Shown here: one piece after another, positions 1 through 8,705 of the stretch
How positions within the stretch are numbered: position 1 is the first letter of the stretch
Layout: the number at the start of each line of letters is the position of its first letter
Source of the DNA: an uncultured Bacilli bacterium
GTDB lineage: Bacteria; Bacillota_I; Bacilli_A; RF39; UBA660
Length of the DNA stretch: 43,476 bases
Assembly: GCA_934167935.1 (NCBI GenBank)
Contig: CAKPMH010000008.1
Span: 1 to 43,476 of the forward strand
Direction: 5' to 3'
Made by a program: the position numbers and the translations under genes
The notes under the pieces: generated by a model
The model's input: the letters and a program-made list of their open reading frames with translations, nothing else
Databases searched by the model: none
What the model was told of the DNA's origin: nothing

Positions 1-1034
1 TTATACTATTTGTTGTAGATGTAGCCGTTGATAAATTTAATACTGGTTCTGTTGTATCTATTTTTGTTATTGTAAGGTTTGCTGTTTCACTTACATTTAC
101 ATTGTCATTAAGTCTTGCATATATATAAGTTGGTGTTGTTGTATTTGCTGCCCAATCTACTGTTATATCACTAGTATATTTTGTCCAATCAGTCTTTACC
201 GTTGTTCCACTTACTATTTTATATTCTAATGTTGAACCTGCTGTACTTCCCTTTATAGTGACTTTCTTACTACTTGACCAATCGTTTGGACTTACAAGTA
301 TTTCTATACTTTCAAAATTACCTGTTTTATGACTACCTGTTATTTCTCCTTTAATTCCACCATTATTAGTTGCTTCTATTTTAAAATTATATAAAGTATC
401 ATTTTTTAAATTAGATAATTTACATTCATTATTTTCTATTTTACCTTTTAAATTATAACTTTTATCTGTACTATAAAAACAACTCACACTTTCAATACCA
501 GTTTCTTCATCAATTGCTGTAAATGGTATTGTTAAACTACTTGTTGTACCAGAGATTGTTCCAATTACAATATCTGGACCTGTTTCATCTTCTTTTTCTA
601 TACAACTAGATAAAGCTTTAGCATTTAATCCATCATAAGAAACTATATAACCACCAATACATAAATTAGCACTTACTACCTTATTATTTTCTATAGTAAC
701 AGTTCCATATGTTGGTTTATTACCTCTTATATTAACTCTTGATTTTAGATCATTTACTTTATAAGTACCATTTTCTAAACCATTATTCGATCCTATTTCA
801 CTAATACTATTATTATATTCAAGAGCCTCTATATACCCATAAGCTGAATCCTTTGCCGCTTCTTTTCTAGCACCATTTATTATATTTGTTATAATTGGTG
901 TTGCAATTAAAGCTATTACTGCAAGTATTACTATTACCGCAAGTAATTCAATAAGCGTAAATCCCTTATTTTTCTTAGTATTTCCTAAAAAATACCCCCC
1001 CCCCGGTTTTACTATTTGCTATCATATTATACAT
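1..1034 (-). CDS. Prepilin-like surface protein with Ig-like region; 5' part, frame broken at a poly-G tract; runs off the window
   Basis: Reading leftwards from 970 the frame stays open to the window edge. It begins with a type IV prepilin signal: KNKGFTLIELL followed by a hydrophobic helix ending in IATPIITNII. About 200 residues later come beta-rich, Thr/Ser-rich segments with repeated D-W motifs (SPNDWSSSKKVTIKGS, VKTDWTKYTSDITVDW), typical of Ig-like repeats in large Firmicutes surface proteins. The best start is the ATG at 1034, six bases after an AGGTG, with a second ATG at 1025. From there a run of ten G (995-1004) throws the frame off by one and the product stops after 19 residues. 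With nine or twelve G the ATG frame would enter the prepilin. In the prepilin frame itself a TAG precedes the tract and no ATG, GTG or TTG follows before the signal. The gene as assembled is therefore OFF, or the tract length is wrong. Confidence 0.8.
995..1004 (-). repeat. Ten-base poly-G (minus strand) homopolymer near the start of the pilin gene
   Basis: Ten consecutive C on the plus strand (G on the coding strand), followed by two G. It is the only long G/C homopolymer in this AT-rich window and lies about 30 bases after the start codon of the prepilin-like gene. Tracts like this change length by slipped-strand mispairing, so this is a candidate phase-variation switch. Confidence 0.85.
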
Positions 1035-1064
1035 CCCTTTCACCTAGTTTTCTATCATATATAA

Positions 1065-1093
1065 ATGATACAACTTTTTTATTATTTTGTAAA
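1065..1093 (-). promoter_or_regulatory. Candidate promoter of the pilin gene
   Basis: On the minus strand TTTACA (1093-1088) is followed after 17 bases by TATCAT (1070-1065), about 30 bases before the ATG at 1034. The elements are close to the sigma-A consensus but were found by eye in AT-rich DNA. Confidence 0.4.
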
Positions 1094-1102
1094 TATAATG
1101 TC

Positions 1103-1128
1103 AAAAAAAAGCAGATTTTTTTCTGCTT
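1103..1128 (-). terminator. Intrinsic terminator after the GH31 gene
   Basis: On the minus strand AGCAGA, an A-rich loop, then TCTGCT and a run of T, directly after the GH31 stop codon. Confidence 0.85.
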
Positions 1129-3516
1129 TTATACCATATCTAAATATTCTAATAATTTTAAGAATAAACGAATAAATTTTCTTTCTAAGCCTTGGGCTTC
1201 TAACTTTCTAATTGCAATTCTTTTTTTCTTAATAGATTCATTTCTATTTAGTATTTCATCTATCTTTTCTTTCATAATAGTATTAATTTGTAAATCAGAA
1301 ATAATAGATTCAATATCATCCATAAATATTCTTTCTGCTGATATTTCAATATCTCTACCCTTACATATAACTGTTAATTGAGCAGTTGTTGGAACATCTA
1401 AAACTTCAACCACAAAACTTGTATTTTTAGAATATTTATTAAAATTAACCTTTGTATTATTAATATATACTATAACATCTTGAGCAAATTTAGTATTTCT
1501 AAAATTAAAAGTATAATTTCTTTTATCAGGTATAATACCGGTTTTACCTTCTAATGGTCTTACAACAACAGTATAATTATTTTTAACATAAGTATATTCT
1601 ATTGCTGTTAATAGATAATATCCATTTTTATAAAGCTCACTAACTCCATCATCTTCATATAACTTATATGTATTACTTTTACCAGGAAAAATTTGTATTT
1701 CCATATCACGTGGAGGTGTCGTATCATTTATATTACTATTATGTCCTAAAGGAATAATTGCTCCTGCTTTTACATAAACAGGATAATCTTCATCTTTAAA
1801 GAACGATAAATATTGCTTTCCACCAGCAAACCTTTTACCAGTAACATAATCATACCAAGTACCACTAGGTAAATAAAATCTATGAATAACCCTATTCATA
1901 ATATAATCCTTAACCTTAAGAATAGGAGAAATAAAAAATTCACTTCCAAAGAAATACTCACTATTATATATAGGATCATCATATGCTTCTGGTTGTTCAT
2001 AATAAAGAGGTATAATTAATGGCGTACCATATTTGTGATATTTATAACTTTCAGAATATAAATAAGGAATTAAGTTATGTCTTAATTTTAAATAATCCTT
2101 TGTTATTTTATAAGTTTTATAACTCCATTTCCAAGGTTCTCTTTTATAAAATTTACCATCAGCACTACCAAATTTTAAAATAGGACTAAATGTACCTAAT
2201 TGAACAAATCTAGTATAAAGTTCATTATCTTCCATACCATTATAATATCCACCAATATCATGAGCCCAAAAACTATTACCATTATTAGTCGCTAACATAT
2301 TATATCTTGGAATCATTTTAAGAGTATCCCAACTAACAATTGTTTTACCAGAATAAGTAACAGGATATCTGTGTTCTCCAATATTAGAATTTCTAGTCAT
2401 AATAAAAGGTCTTTTACGATAATCAAGTGCTCCATATTTATAATGATAATAATCCATTGCCCACAACATATCTTTATTTTTAGCATCATTTATATCAATC
2501 CAAAAGAAATCAACACCATCACTACTTAAAGGATTAATAAGATAACTAAAATAAGCATTAATATAATTAATATTATATACATTAAATGGAACAACAACAT
2601 TATCACTTGGATCTAATTTTTTAATAAATTCATAATTTCTCTCAAATGGGTAAAATCCATTACTAGGATCTACATTAAGTCCTAATCTAATACCTTTAGA
2701 ATGAAGATAATTAATCATAACAGAAGGATTCATAAATTTTTCATTATTCCAAGAAAAACCTGAATTAACTTTTTTAGATTCAAAACTATCAATGTGCCAT
2801 CCTTTATCTAATAATATAATTGATAAAGGAATTTCTTTTTCATTAAAAGAATCAACTAATTCTTTAATAGAATTATCATCATAACTTATACTTCTACTCC
2901 ACCAATTACCAAGTGCATATCTAGGTATTAAAGGAGGATAACCTGTTAATTTATAATAATCATTTAAACATCCTAAATAATCATTTAAATACATAAAAAG
3001 ATAAATATCTATACTATTAGTTTCTTTTTTTACAAGCTCATTTTGTCCATTAATTAAATAATTATTTGAATCATCTATACTAGCAAAACCATCTGTAGAA
3101 TAAAGACCTCTTTTTAATTTTAACTTGTTGTTAGAATTTTCTATAGATATAGAAGGTGCTCCATAATTTCTAACTTCAGGATGTCCATAATACCATATCT
3201 TACCAGAATTTAAAAGTTCAACTTTTAAATTAGAAATAGGATTTACTTTACCACCACCAAATGGTTTATTTTTTAAATATGTTAGCATAAAATATTTAGT
3301 TTTTATTAAAAGATACTTACTATCTTCATGATATTCAAAAATAGCTTGACCAAAATCTCTGTTTTTAACAAGTTGCGTTGGCGTATCAACAAATAGCCCA
3401 TCAGTACTATATTCCAGTCTAACTAATCTTTCAGATAATACAGTAATCCTATAATAGTCCCCTTGAAAAATATTTTTTTTGCTTGCTTTTGAATAGTTAT
3501 CATCCATACTATTCAC
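1129..3516 (-). CDS. GH31-family glycoside hydrolase-like protein, active site altered
   Basis: A 795-residue protein with the usual layout of GH31 alpha-glucosidases: N-terminal beta domain, (beta/alpha)8 barrel starting near GNWWSR (about residue 204) and C-terminal beta domains. The nucleophile region reads FFWIDINDAKN, keeping the Asp of the WID/WND motif. HDIGGY is present. However, where relatives have SGDT with the general acid/base Asp, this protein has SGKT (about residue 390), and the His of the usual LHS motif is replaced (LKFGSAD). Either the catalysis is changed or the protein is a carbohydrate-binding pseudoenzyme. No signal peptide is visible, so it is likely cytoplasmic. It starts 6 bases after the pyruvate kinase-like gene, so the two are probably one operon. 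Family assignment is firm; substrate and activity are not. Confidence 0.85.
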   Translation of the reverse strand: MNSMDDNYSKASKKNIFQGDYYRITVLSERLVRLEYSTDGLFVDTPTQLVKNRDFGQAIFEYHEDSKYLLIKTKYFMLTYLKNKPFGGGKVNPISNLKVELLNSGKIWYYGHPEVRNYGAPSISIENSNNKLKLKRGLYSTDGFASIDDSNNYLINGQNELVKKETNSIDIYLFMYLNDYLGCLNDYYKLTGYPPLIPRYALGNWWSRSISYDDNSIKELVDSFNEKEIPLSIILLDKGWHIDSFESKKVNSGFSWNNEKFMNPSVMINYLHSKGIRLGLNVDPSNGFYPFERNYEFIKKLDPSDNVVVPFNVYNINYINAYFSYLINPLSSDGVDFFWIDINDAKNKDMLWAMDYYHYKYGALDYRKRPFIMTRNSNIGEHRYPVTYSGKTIVSWDTLKMIPRYNMLATNNGNSFWAHDIGGYYNGMEDNELYTRFVQLGTFSPILKFGSADGKFYKREPWKWSYKTYKITKDYLKLRHNLIPYLYSESYKYHKYGTPLIIPLYYEQPEAYDDPIYNSEYFFGSEFFISPILKVKDYIMNRVIHRFYLPSGTWYDYVTGKRFAGGKQYLSFFKDEDYPVYVKAGAIIPLGHNSNINDTTPPRDMEIQIFPGKSNTYKLYEDDGVSELYKNGYYLLTAIEYTYVKNNYTVVVRPLEGKTGIIPDKRNYTFNFRNTKFAQDVIVYINNTKVNFNKYSKNTSFVVEVLDVPTTAQLTVICKGRDIEISAERIFMDDIESIISDLQINTIMKEKIDEILNRNESIKKKRIAIRKLEAQGLERKFIRLFLKLLEYLDMV

Positions 3517-3522
3517 CCCTTT

Positions 3523-4938
3523 TTATAATTCTTCTATTTTCATAAAATTAGTATGCTTTACTTCTTTAAATGGATAACCTCCTGTAATAATAATTTTATC
3601 ACCAGATAAAACATTAATATACTTACTAACTGAATTTTTAGATAATTTTAGCATCATATCAAATGATTTTATTTCATCTACTAAAACAGGATATATACCA
3701 TAATATAAATTTAAAATTCTAGCAGTTAAAACATCAGGTGTTAAAGCTATAATTGGTGAACTAGGTCTAAATCTACTTATTTTTTTTGCCGTATAACCAC
3801 TAATAGTAGGTGTTACTATTGCTACACATTTAAGTCTTGATGCACATTCAACAACACTATATGCAACTCCACCTGTTATATCTTGCTTTTCTGTTCTCAA
3901 AGCTTTATCTAATAATTCATAATGATTAATATCACCCTCTGAAGTCTCTATTATCTTGTTCATCATAGAAATAGTAGAAACAGGATATTTTCCTTTAGTT
4001 GTTTCCCCTGTTAACATAATAGAATCAACCCCATCAATAATAGCATTAGCAATATCACTAACTTCAGATCCATATGGTCTTACTTCTTGTTCTAATGTTG
4101 ATAACATCTCAGTTGCAACAATACTAATTTTTGCTTGTATATGACATTTATTTATAATAGATTTTTGAATTCCAGGAATTCTCTCAAGTGGTACCTCAAC
4201 ACCAAGATCACTTCTAGAAACCATAATTCCATCACTAACTTTTATTATTTCATCTAACTCATCTAATGCTTTTTCTTTTTCAATTTTAGATATTATAAGT
4301 GAGTGATCATTATTATACTCAATTAATAAATCATTTAGTGATAAAATATCTTCTGAACTTGAAACAAAAGATAAGGCTAAATAATCAATATTTTCTCTAC
4401 TAGCAAATCTTATTGCTTCTTTATCTTGTTCTGTTATAAAAGGTATATTAAGTTTTGTATCTAGAACAATAATAGATTTATCATCTTCTATAAATCCCCC
4501 TTTTACAACCTCACATAATAAATAATCTTCACCCTTTTCAAGTACTTTCAAATGAATTAATCCATTATCTATTTTCATAATAGTATTTGTTTTAACATCA
4601 TTAATTAAATTACTATATGAAACAGAAAACTTTGTTGAATCACCCATAACTGGATTCATATAAATTCTTATTTTATCATCATCTTTTAAATAAGCTTTAC
4701 CACCTATAAATTTACCAACATTAATATCAGGCCCTTTTAAATCTAGTAAAATTGCTGTATTTGTTTTTAATTTTTTATCTATATTTCTAATTTTTGATAC
4801 AATTTCACTACAAAAATCAATATTAGAATATTTCATATTTAATCTAGCAATATTCATACCATTTTCTATCATTTCTTCTAATATAATTTCATCTTTGCTT
4901 GCAGGTCCAATTGTTGCCATTATCTTAGTCTTTTTCAT
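3523..4938 (-). CDS. pyk: Pyruvate kinase-like protein (divergent)
   Basis: A 471-residue protein aligning over the whole pyruvate kinase length: MATIGPAS near the N-terminus, ILLDLKGPD, ISKIEKEKALDELDEI with the catalytic Lys, MVSRSDLGVEVP with the metal-binding Asp, MLTGETTKGKYP, and a C-terminal allosteric-type domain. Several usually invariant motifs differ: RLNFSHG is RLNMKYS, LLDTKGPEIRT is LLDLKGPDINV, ATQML is ATEML, and the RPTRAE segment is RPYGSE. This changes residues that normally bind monovalent and divalent cations. It may be a paralogue rather than the main glycolytic enzyme; other copies cannot be seen here. An AGGG motif precedes the ATG by about 7 bases. First gene of a likely operon with the GH31 gene. 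Confidence 0.8.
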   Translation of the reverse strand: MKKTKIMATIGPASKDEIILEEMIENGMNIARLNMKYSNIDFCSEIVSKIRNIDKKLKTNTAILLDLKGPDINVGKFIGGKAYLKDDDKIRIYMNPVMGDSTKFSVSYSNLINDVKTNTIMKIDNGLIHLKVLEKGEDYLLCEVVKGGFIEDDKSIIVLDTKLNIPFITEQDKEAIRFASRENIDYLALSFVSSSEDILSLNDLLIEYNNDHSLIISKIEKEKALDELDEIIKVSDGIMVSRSDLGVEVPLERIPGIQKSIINKCHIQAKISIVATEMLSTLEQEVRPYGSEVSDIANAIIDGVDSIMLTGETTKGKYPVSTISMMNKIIETSEGDINHYELLDKALRTEKQDITGGVAYSVVECASRLKCVAIVTPTISGYTAKKISRFRPSSPIIALTPDVLTARILNLYYGIYPVLVDEIKSFDMMLKLSKNSVSKYINVLSGDKIIITGGYPFKEVKHTNFMKIEEL

Positions 4939-4975
4939 AGCATCACCCTATTATTAATTATATCAATTTTTTCAT

Positions 4976-5018
4976 AAAAAAAAAAGTATAAATTTAAACG
5001 AACTAATTATTTATACTT
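4976..5018 (-). terminator. Intrinsic terminator after the SEDS gene
   Basis: On the minus strand AAGTATAAAT, a 15-base loop, ATTTATACTT, then a T run, just after the stop at 5021. Confidence 0.8.
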
Positions 5019-5020
5019 TA

Positions 5021-6172
5021 TTAAGATTTATTTTCAATTGCAATTCTTTGTACAACAGCTAAAGAACATATAAGAGAAATAGTAAATGATCCACCATATG
5101 ACAAAAAAGGAAGAGGAATACCTGTAAGTGGCATTATTCCAAATAAACCACCTAAATTAATTAAAATATGTAAAAATATATATGAAGCTATTCCAAGTGC
5201 TATATATCTTCCTCTAATAGTTGTACTATTTACTGATATATCAAGTATTTTCTTTAATATAGCAGCATACAAAATAAAAATTATTGTAGTTATAATTAAA
5301 CCATATTGTTCTGCTATAATAGCAAATACACTATCTGTATGTGATTCTGGAATATAAGAAATTTGTTTACTTTTACCAATACCCTGGCCTAATATACCAC
5401 CTGAATTTATAGCAATAAATCCATTACATATTTGGTATCCACCACTTTCATAATTACTACAAGGATTAAAAAAATTAAACCTACTTGATTGAGCATTTGA
5501 TAAAATATCTCCTTTATTTAATAAAATAAATAACATAATAACGCCTAATACTGAACATAAACCAATTGTTCTTATTTTATCAACTCTAAGAATAGGACTA
5601 GTTATAAAAAGTATTGCAAAAATAACAGATATTACAATCATAGTTCCTAAATCTTTCTGTAAAAATATAATTACTGGAAAAAAAGCTCCAACTATCATTA
5701 TTTTAAAGATAATATCATATTTTTCTCTTTGTTCTATTTTTTTACTTCTTAATTTATTATAATATTTTTCAAATAACAGTGAAACACATACAATCATAAC
5801 TGGTTTAGCAAATTCACTTGGTTGAAATGTAAAACCTTTTATATTTATCCAGTTATTATTTCCAGAATAAGTTGCTCCAAAACTTGTTAATGAAACAGCA
5901 AGTGATATAAAAGCAACTAAAATAAATACAAGAGGTCCAAGTAATTTATATGATTTTGTAGGAGTTTTAATAATAAAGATTCCAATTACTACACCAAGTA
6001 ATATAGTTATTAATTGTCTAAAAAAATAACTATACAAATCATGATTATATTTTAAAACAGCTGTTTGACTTGATGCAGATACAATATTAAGTAAACCAAA
6101 AATAAATAAAAGTGCAGTTAAAATAAATAAAGTTTTATCCATATTTTTTATTGCTTTACTTAATCCTCTCAT
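5021..6172 (-). CDS. FtsW/RodA/SpoVE family (SEDS) peptidoglycan polymerase
   Basis: A 383-residue polytopic membrane protein with about ten hydrophobic segments. SEDS signatures are clear: NNWINIKGFTFQPSEFAKP, QKDLGTM containing the catalytic Asp, the extracellular SYIPESHTDSVFAIIAEQYG, and the C-terminal PLPFLSYGGS. The family polymerises lipid II glycan strands, usually with a class B penicillin-binding protein. Sequence alone does not decide among division (FtsW), elongation (RodA) and spore cortex (SpoVE) roles, and no partner PBP is adjacent. Likely a single-gene unit: a promoter-like TTGTTT-17-TAAAAT lies just upstream and a terminator follows. Confidence 0.9.
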   Translation of the reverse strand: MRGLSKAIKNMDKTLFILTALLFIFGLLNIVSASSQTAVLKYNHDLYSYFFRQLITILLGVVIGIFIIKTPTKSYKLLGPLVFILVAFISLAVSLTSFGATYSGNNNWINIKGFTFQPSEFAKPVMIVCVSLLFEKYYNKLRSKKIEQREKYDIIFKIMIVGAFFPVIIFLQKDLGTMIVISVIFAILFITSPILRVDKIRTIGLCSVLGVIMLFILLNKGDILSNAQSSRFNFFNPCSNYESGGYQICNGFIAINSGGILGQGIGKSKQISYIPESHTDSVFAIIAEQYGLIITTIIFILYAAILKKILDISVNSTTIRGRYIALGIASYIFLHILINLGGLFGIMPLTGIPLPFLSYGGSFTISLICSLAVVQRIAIENKS

Positions 6173-6363
6173 ATTATCACCTATCTTAATTTTAACATAT
6201 TATTAATTAATAAACAATTAAATTTTTAAACCCTTAACAAAATATAAGATATATTTTTATCATTACTTAATTATAATCTATTTTATATACAATTTAAATA
6301 ACTTAAGTAACACTTTTTCAAATTGTGAGTAAAATATATTAGATAAGAATAGGAGGGATTTTT

Positions 6364-6519
6364 ATGTACTACTATGGTGGATACCAAGGTTATGGTTGTG
6401 GAAATCCATGTGGATATCAACAAAATGGTTATGGTGCTGGATATGGTGCAGCTGTAATTTTAGTTCTATTTATTTTATTAGTAATAATCATTGGCGCTAG
6501 AGCTTGGGATAGAAACTAA
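6364..6519 (+). CDS. Small YjcZ-like sporulation peptide (51 aa)
   Basis: A 51-residue peptide with a Gly/Tyr-rich N-terminus (MYYYGGYQGYGCGNPCGY), then one transmembrane helix (AAVILVLFILLVIIIGARA). This matches the YjcZ-type family of small sporulation membrane peptides, usually annotated only as sporulation proteins. A perfect AGGAGG lies seven bases upstream of the ATG and a hairpin terminator follows the stop. Two similar peptides occur at 14767-14994. Confidence 0.75.
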   Translation: MYYYGGYQGYGCGNPCGYQQNGYGAGYGAAVILVLFILLVIIIGARAWDRN

Positions 6520-6545
6520 AAAAAACTCCATTAGGAGTTTTTTTA
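6518..6545. terminator. Bidirectional terminator between convergent genes
   Basis: AACTCC-ATTA-GGAGTT flanked by an A run and a T run, serving the plus-strand peptide and the minus-strand PH-domain gene. Confidence 0.85.
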
Positions 6546-6947
6546 AACCTTATCAAAATATGTTATTTTTCTTTCCATAACGTCATCTTCAATTGAATCT
6601 CTAAGTAATTTTCTAACGGCTTCACAATTAGCTATATTATGAATATAAATTTTTTCACCAGCTCTACCACTTGTACTATGACTATCAACTATAACAGAAA
6701 TAGTCCCAATATGAAGTAACCTTTGATATAATGAAATAGTTAAATCAGGATCTTTAAGTAAATAAAGTTCTATTGTATTTATTTTTTGTTTAAAAAAACC
6801 TGTTTTTATTATAAGTTCATCCTTTGTAATTTGATATGTTGTAAAATTAAGATTAATTGTAGATAAAAACCTTTGCCATAAACCAGAAGGTTTCCCTTCC
6901 CATTTTATCTCAAAATCTACATTACTAATACTTTTATCATCCTTCAT
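6543..6947 (-). CDS. Bacterial PH domain (bPH2, YdbS/YdbT-like) protein
   Basis: About 134 residues. The segment TYQITKDELIIKTGFFKQKINTIEL followed by LYQRLLHIGTISV matches the bPH2 pattern (YxlT..rl.i..G......t.i.l....d......q.llgiGti.v). The frame extends upstream to a TTG at 6992, but that codon lies inside the -35 element of a good promoter, so the ATG at 6947 after AGGTGG is preferred. No membrane segment remains with this start, unlike typical YdbS. Role unknown. Confidence 0.65.
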   Translation of the reverse strand: MKDDKSISNVDFEIKWEGKPSGLWQRFLSTINLNFTTYQITKDELIIKTGFFKQKINTIELYLLKDPDLTISLYQRLLHIGTISVIVDSHSTSGRAGEKIYIHNIANCEAVRKLLRDSIEDDVMERKITYFDKV

Positions 6948-6963
6948 AATCCACCTCAAACTA

Positions 6964-6992
6964 ATTATAACAAAACATATAAAAATGAGCAA
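6964..6992 (-). promoter_or_regulatory. Sigma-A-like promoter of the PH-domain gene
   Basis: Minus strand TTGCTC (6992-6987), 17 bases, TATAAT (6969-6964). Its position rules out the upstream TTG as start of the PH-domain gene. Confidence 0.6.
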
Positions 6993-7049
6993 ACCAATAT
7001 TTATTTTTTTTTATATTTGTGATAAAATAGCACTATTGGTGGTGGTTTG

Positions 7050-7610
7050 ATGTTTAAAAAGCTTGATATTATTGATGATATGAATAAAAAAGACTTAAAA
7101 ATACTAAGAAGTGTTAGTAAAGAAGTTACATTTCCTTTATCAGATAGTGATAAAGAAATAATAGAACACATAATTAAACACTTAACATATAGTCAAATTG
7201 AAAAATATGAAAAAAAATATGATTTACGACCTGGAATGGGACTAGCCTTTCCGCAACTTGGAATATTAAAAAGAATTATCGTTATTGTAGATGAATATGA
7301 AGATGGAAAATTCAAAAATTATGTTGTCATAAATCCAGAAATTGTAAGTAATTCAACGGAAATGATTGCCGCAGATGCTGGAGAAGGATGTTTAAGTGTT
7401 AATCGTGAAATTGAAGGACATGTAAAAAGATATGCTAGAGTAACTGTTAGTGGATATGACATTGATGGTAATAAAATTAAAATTAGAGCAAGAGAAGAAT
7501 TATCAATTGCTTTTCAACATGAAATAGATCACTTAAATGGTATTTTATTCTATGATAGAATAGATAAAAATAAACCATTCTATAGTGAATATGAATTAAG
7601 ATTAATATAA
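7050..7610 (+). CDS. def: Peptide deformylase
   Basis: Removes the N-formyl group from nascent polypeptides; metal-dependent cytosolic enzyme. All three signature motifs are present: GMGLAFPQLG (motif 1), EGCLSV (motif 2, metal Cys) and QHEIDHLNG (motif 3, HExxH). About 186 residues, the length of Firmicutes type II deformylases. An in-frame TTG lies one codon upstream, but the ATG at 7050 after GGTGG is the likely start. A terminator overlaps the stop codon. Confidence 0.95.
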   Translation: MFKKLDIIDDMNKKDLKILRSVSKEVTFPLSDSDKEIIEHIIKHLTYSQIEKYEKKYDLRPGMGLAFPQLGILKRIIVIVDEYEDGKFKNYVVINPEIVSNSTEMIAADAGEGCLSVNREIEGHVKRYARVTVSGYDIDGNKIKIRAREELSIAFQHEIDHLNGILFYDRIDKNKPFYSEYELRLI

Positions 7611-7632
7611 CACTTTATGTGTTATTTTTTTT
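7607..7632 (+). terminator. Intrinsic terminator after def
   Basis: ATAACAC-TTTAT-GTGTTAT followed by eight T; the 5' arm includes the def stop codon. Confidence 0.75.
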
Positions 7633-7636
7633 GTGT

Positions 7637-7642
7637 TATAAT
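7637..7642 (+). promoter_or_regulatory. -10 element for the 33-aa peptide and ldh
   Basis: Perfect TATAAT 15 bases before the next start codon, just after the def terminator. No good -35 is visible. Confidence 0.4.
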
Positions 7643-7657
7643 AAATTTGGTGATAAT

Positions 7658-7759
7658 ATGAATAATTTTAAGAAAAAAGCACTTTTATACACAGTTAAAA
7701 TAATTATAACTGTTCTAATTGCATGTTTAGGTTGCATTTGGATATACTATAATGCATAA
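7658..7759 (+). CDS. Small single-span membrane peptide (33 aa)
   Basis: A 33-codon frame (MNNFKKKALLYTVKIIIT…) with a basic N-terminus and one hydrophobic helix ending in CIWIYYNA. It has a GGTGAT site close to its ATG, follows a TATAAT box, and ends 10 bases before the ldh start, so it probably shares the ldh transcript. No family recognised. Confidence 0.5.
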   Translation: MNNFKKKALLYTVKIIITVLIACLGCIWIYYNA

Positions 7760-7769
7760 GGAGGATTAT

Positions 7770-8681
7770 ATGAACAATAAAGTTGTAATTATCGGATGTG
7801 GCAATGTTGGAATGAGCTATATATATGCTATGTTAAATCAAAGAACATATGTAAATGAAATTGTCTTAATTGATTTAAACAAAGAAAGAATTATAGGAGA
7901 AGTAATGGATTTAAATCATTGTCTAGCATTTGCTCCATCTAAGATTAATATTAAAGTTGGAGATTACAGTGATTGTAAAGATGCCAAAATAGTTTGTATA
8001 GCTGCAGGAGCAAATCAAAACCCAGGTGAAACTAGAATGGATTTAATTAGTAAAAATAGTGTTATTTTTAAATCTATTGTAGAAAATGTTATGAAATATA
8101 ATTTTAATGGAATATTTTTAGTAGCAACTAATCCACTTGATGTTATGACATATCTAACATATAAATATTCAAAACTAAAACCTAATCAAGTTATTGGTAG
8201 TGGTACAAGCTTAGACACATCTAGATTAAGATATTTAATAAGTGATAAATTAAAAATAAGTCCTAAAAATGTACATGCATATGTTATTGGAGAACATGGA
8301 GATTCAGAGTTTGTTCCATGGAGTAATGCAAACATAGGACTTCAAAATATAAAAGATTATTTAAATCTAGAACAAATGAAAGAAATTGATACAGAAGTTA
8401 AAAATGCAGCATATAAAATAATAGAAAAAAAAGGTGCTACTTATTATGGAATTGGTATGTGTTTAGTTAGAATTACTAATGCCATTTTAGGAGATGAAAA
8501 TGCTATTCTAACTGTATCTAATTATGATAAAGAAAATGATATATATATAGGGTTACCAGCTATCATTAATAAAAATGGTGTTAAAAATAAAATATATATT
8601 GAATTAAATAATGAGGAAACAAATAAATTACAAAACTCAATTAATATAATTAAAGATGCCATAAATAAAATAAAACAATAA
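7770..8681 (+). CDS. ldh: L-lactate dehydrogenase
   Basis: Reduces pyruvate to L-lactate with NADH, regenerating NAD in fermentation. About 303 residues. The Rossmann motif is GCGNVGMSYIYA; the substrate loop GANQNPGETRMDL carries Gln where malate dehydrogenases carry Arg, favouring lactate dehydrogenase. DTSRLRYL (substrate Arg) and GEHGDSEF (catalytic His) are intact. The start at 7770 follows an ideal AAGGAGG; an earlier in-frame ATG at 7752 lies upstream of that site and is rejected. Confidence 0.92.
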   Translation: MNNKVVIIGCGNVGMSYIYAMLNQRTYVNEIVLIDLNKERIIGEVMDLNHCLAFAPSKINIKVGDYSDCKDAKIVCIAAGANQNPGETRMDLISKNSVIFKSIVENVMKYNFNGIFLVATNPLDVMTYLTYKYSKLKPNQVIGSGTSLDTSRLRYLISDKLKISPKNVHAYVIGEHGDSEFVPWSNANIGLQNIKDYLNLEQMKEIDTEVKNAAYKIIEKKGATYYGIGMCLVRITNAILGDENAILTVSNYDKENDIYIGLPAIINKNGVKNKIYIELNNEETNKLQNSINIIKDAINKIKQ

Positions 8682-8705
8682 GTCTTACAAACTTATTGTT
8701 TTTTA
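8671..8705. terminator. Bidirectional terminator overlapping two stop codons
   Basis: ACAATAAGT and ACTTATTGT form 9-base perfect arms around a short loop, flanked by A and T runs. The ldh stop lies in one arm and the stop of the convergent gene in the other. Confidence 0.8.

Noticed and set aside
1016..1381. 121-codon plus-strand frame
   Set aside because: Antisense to the GH31 gene end, its terminator and the pilin promoter; low-complexity translation with no ribosome site.
6301..6363. Sigma-K promoter before the YjcZ-like peptide at 6364
   Set aside because: AATATATTA lacks the leading C and no AC occurs at 16-17 bases, unlike the exact matches elsewhere.
7752..7769. Upstream ATG for ldh (MHKEDY…)
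   Set aside because: It lies before the AAGGAGG site and overlaps the 33-aa peptide; the ATG at 7770 is correctly spaced.
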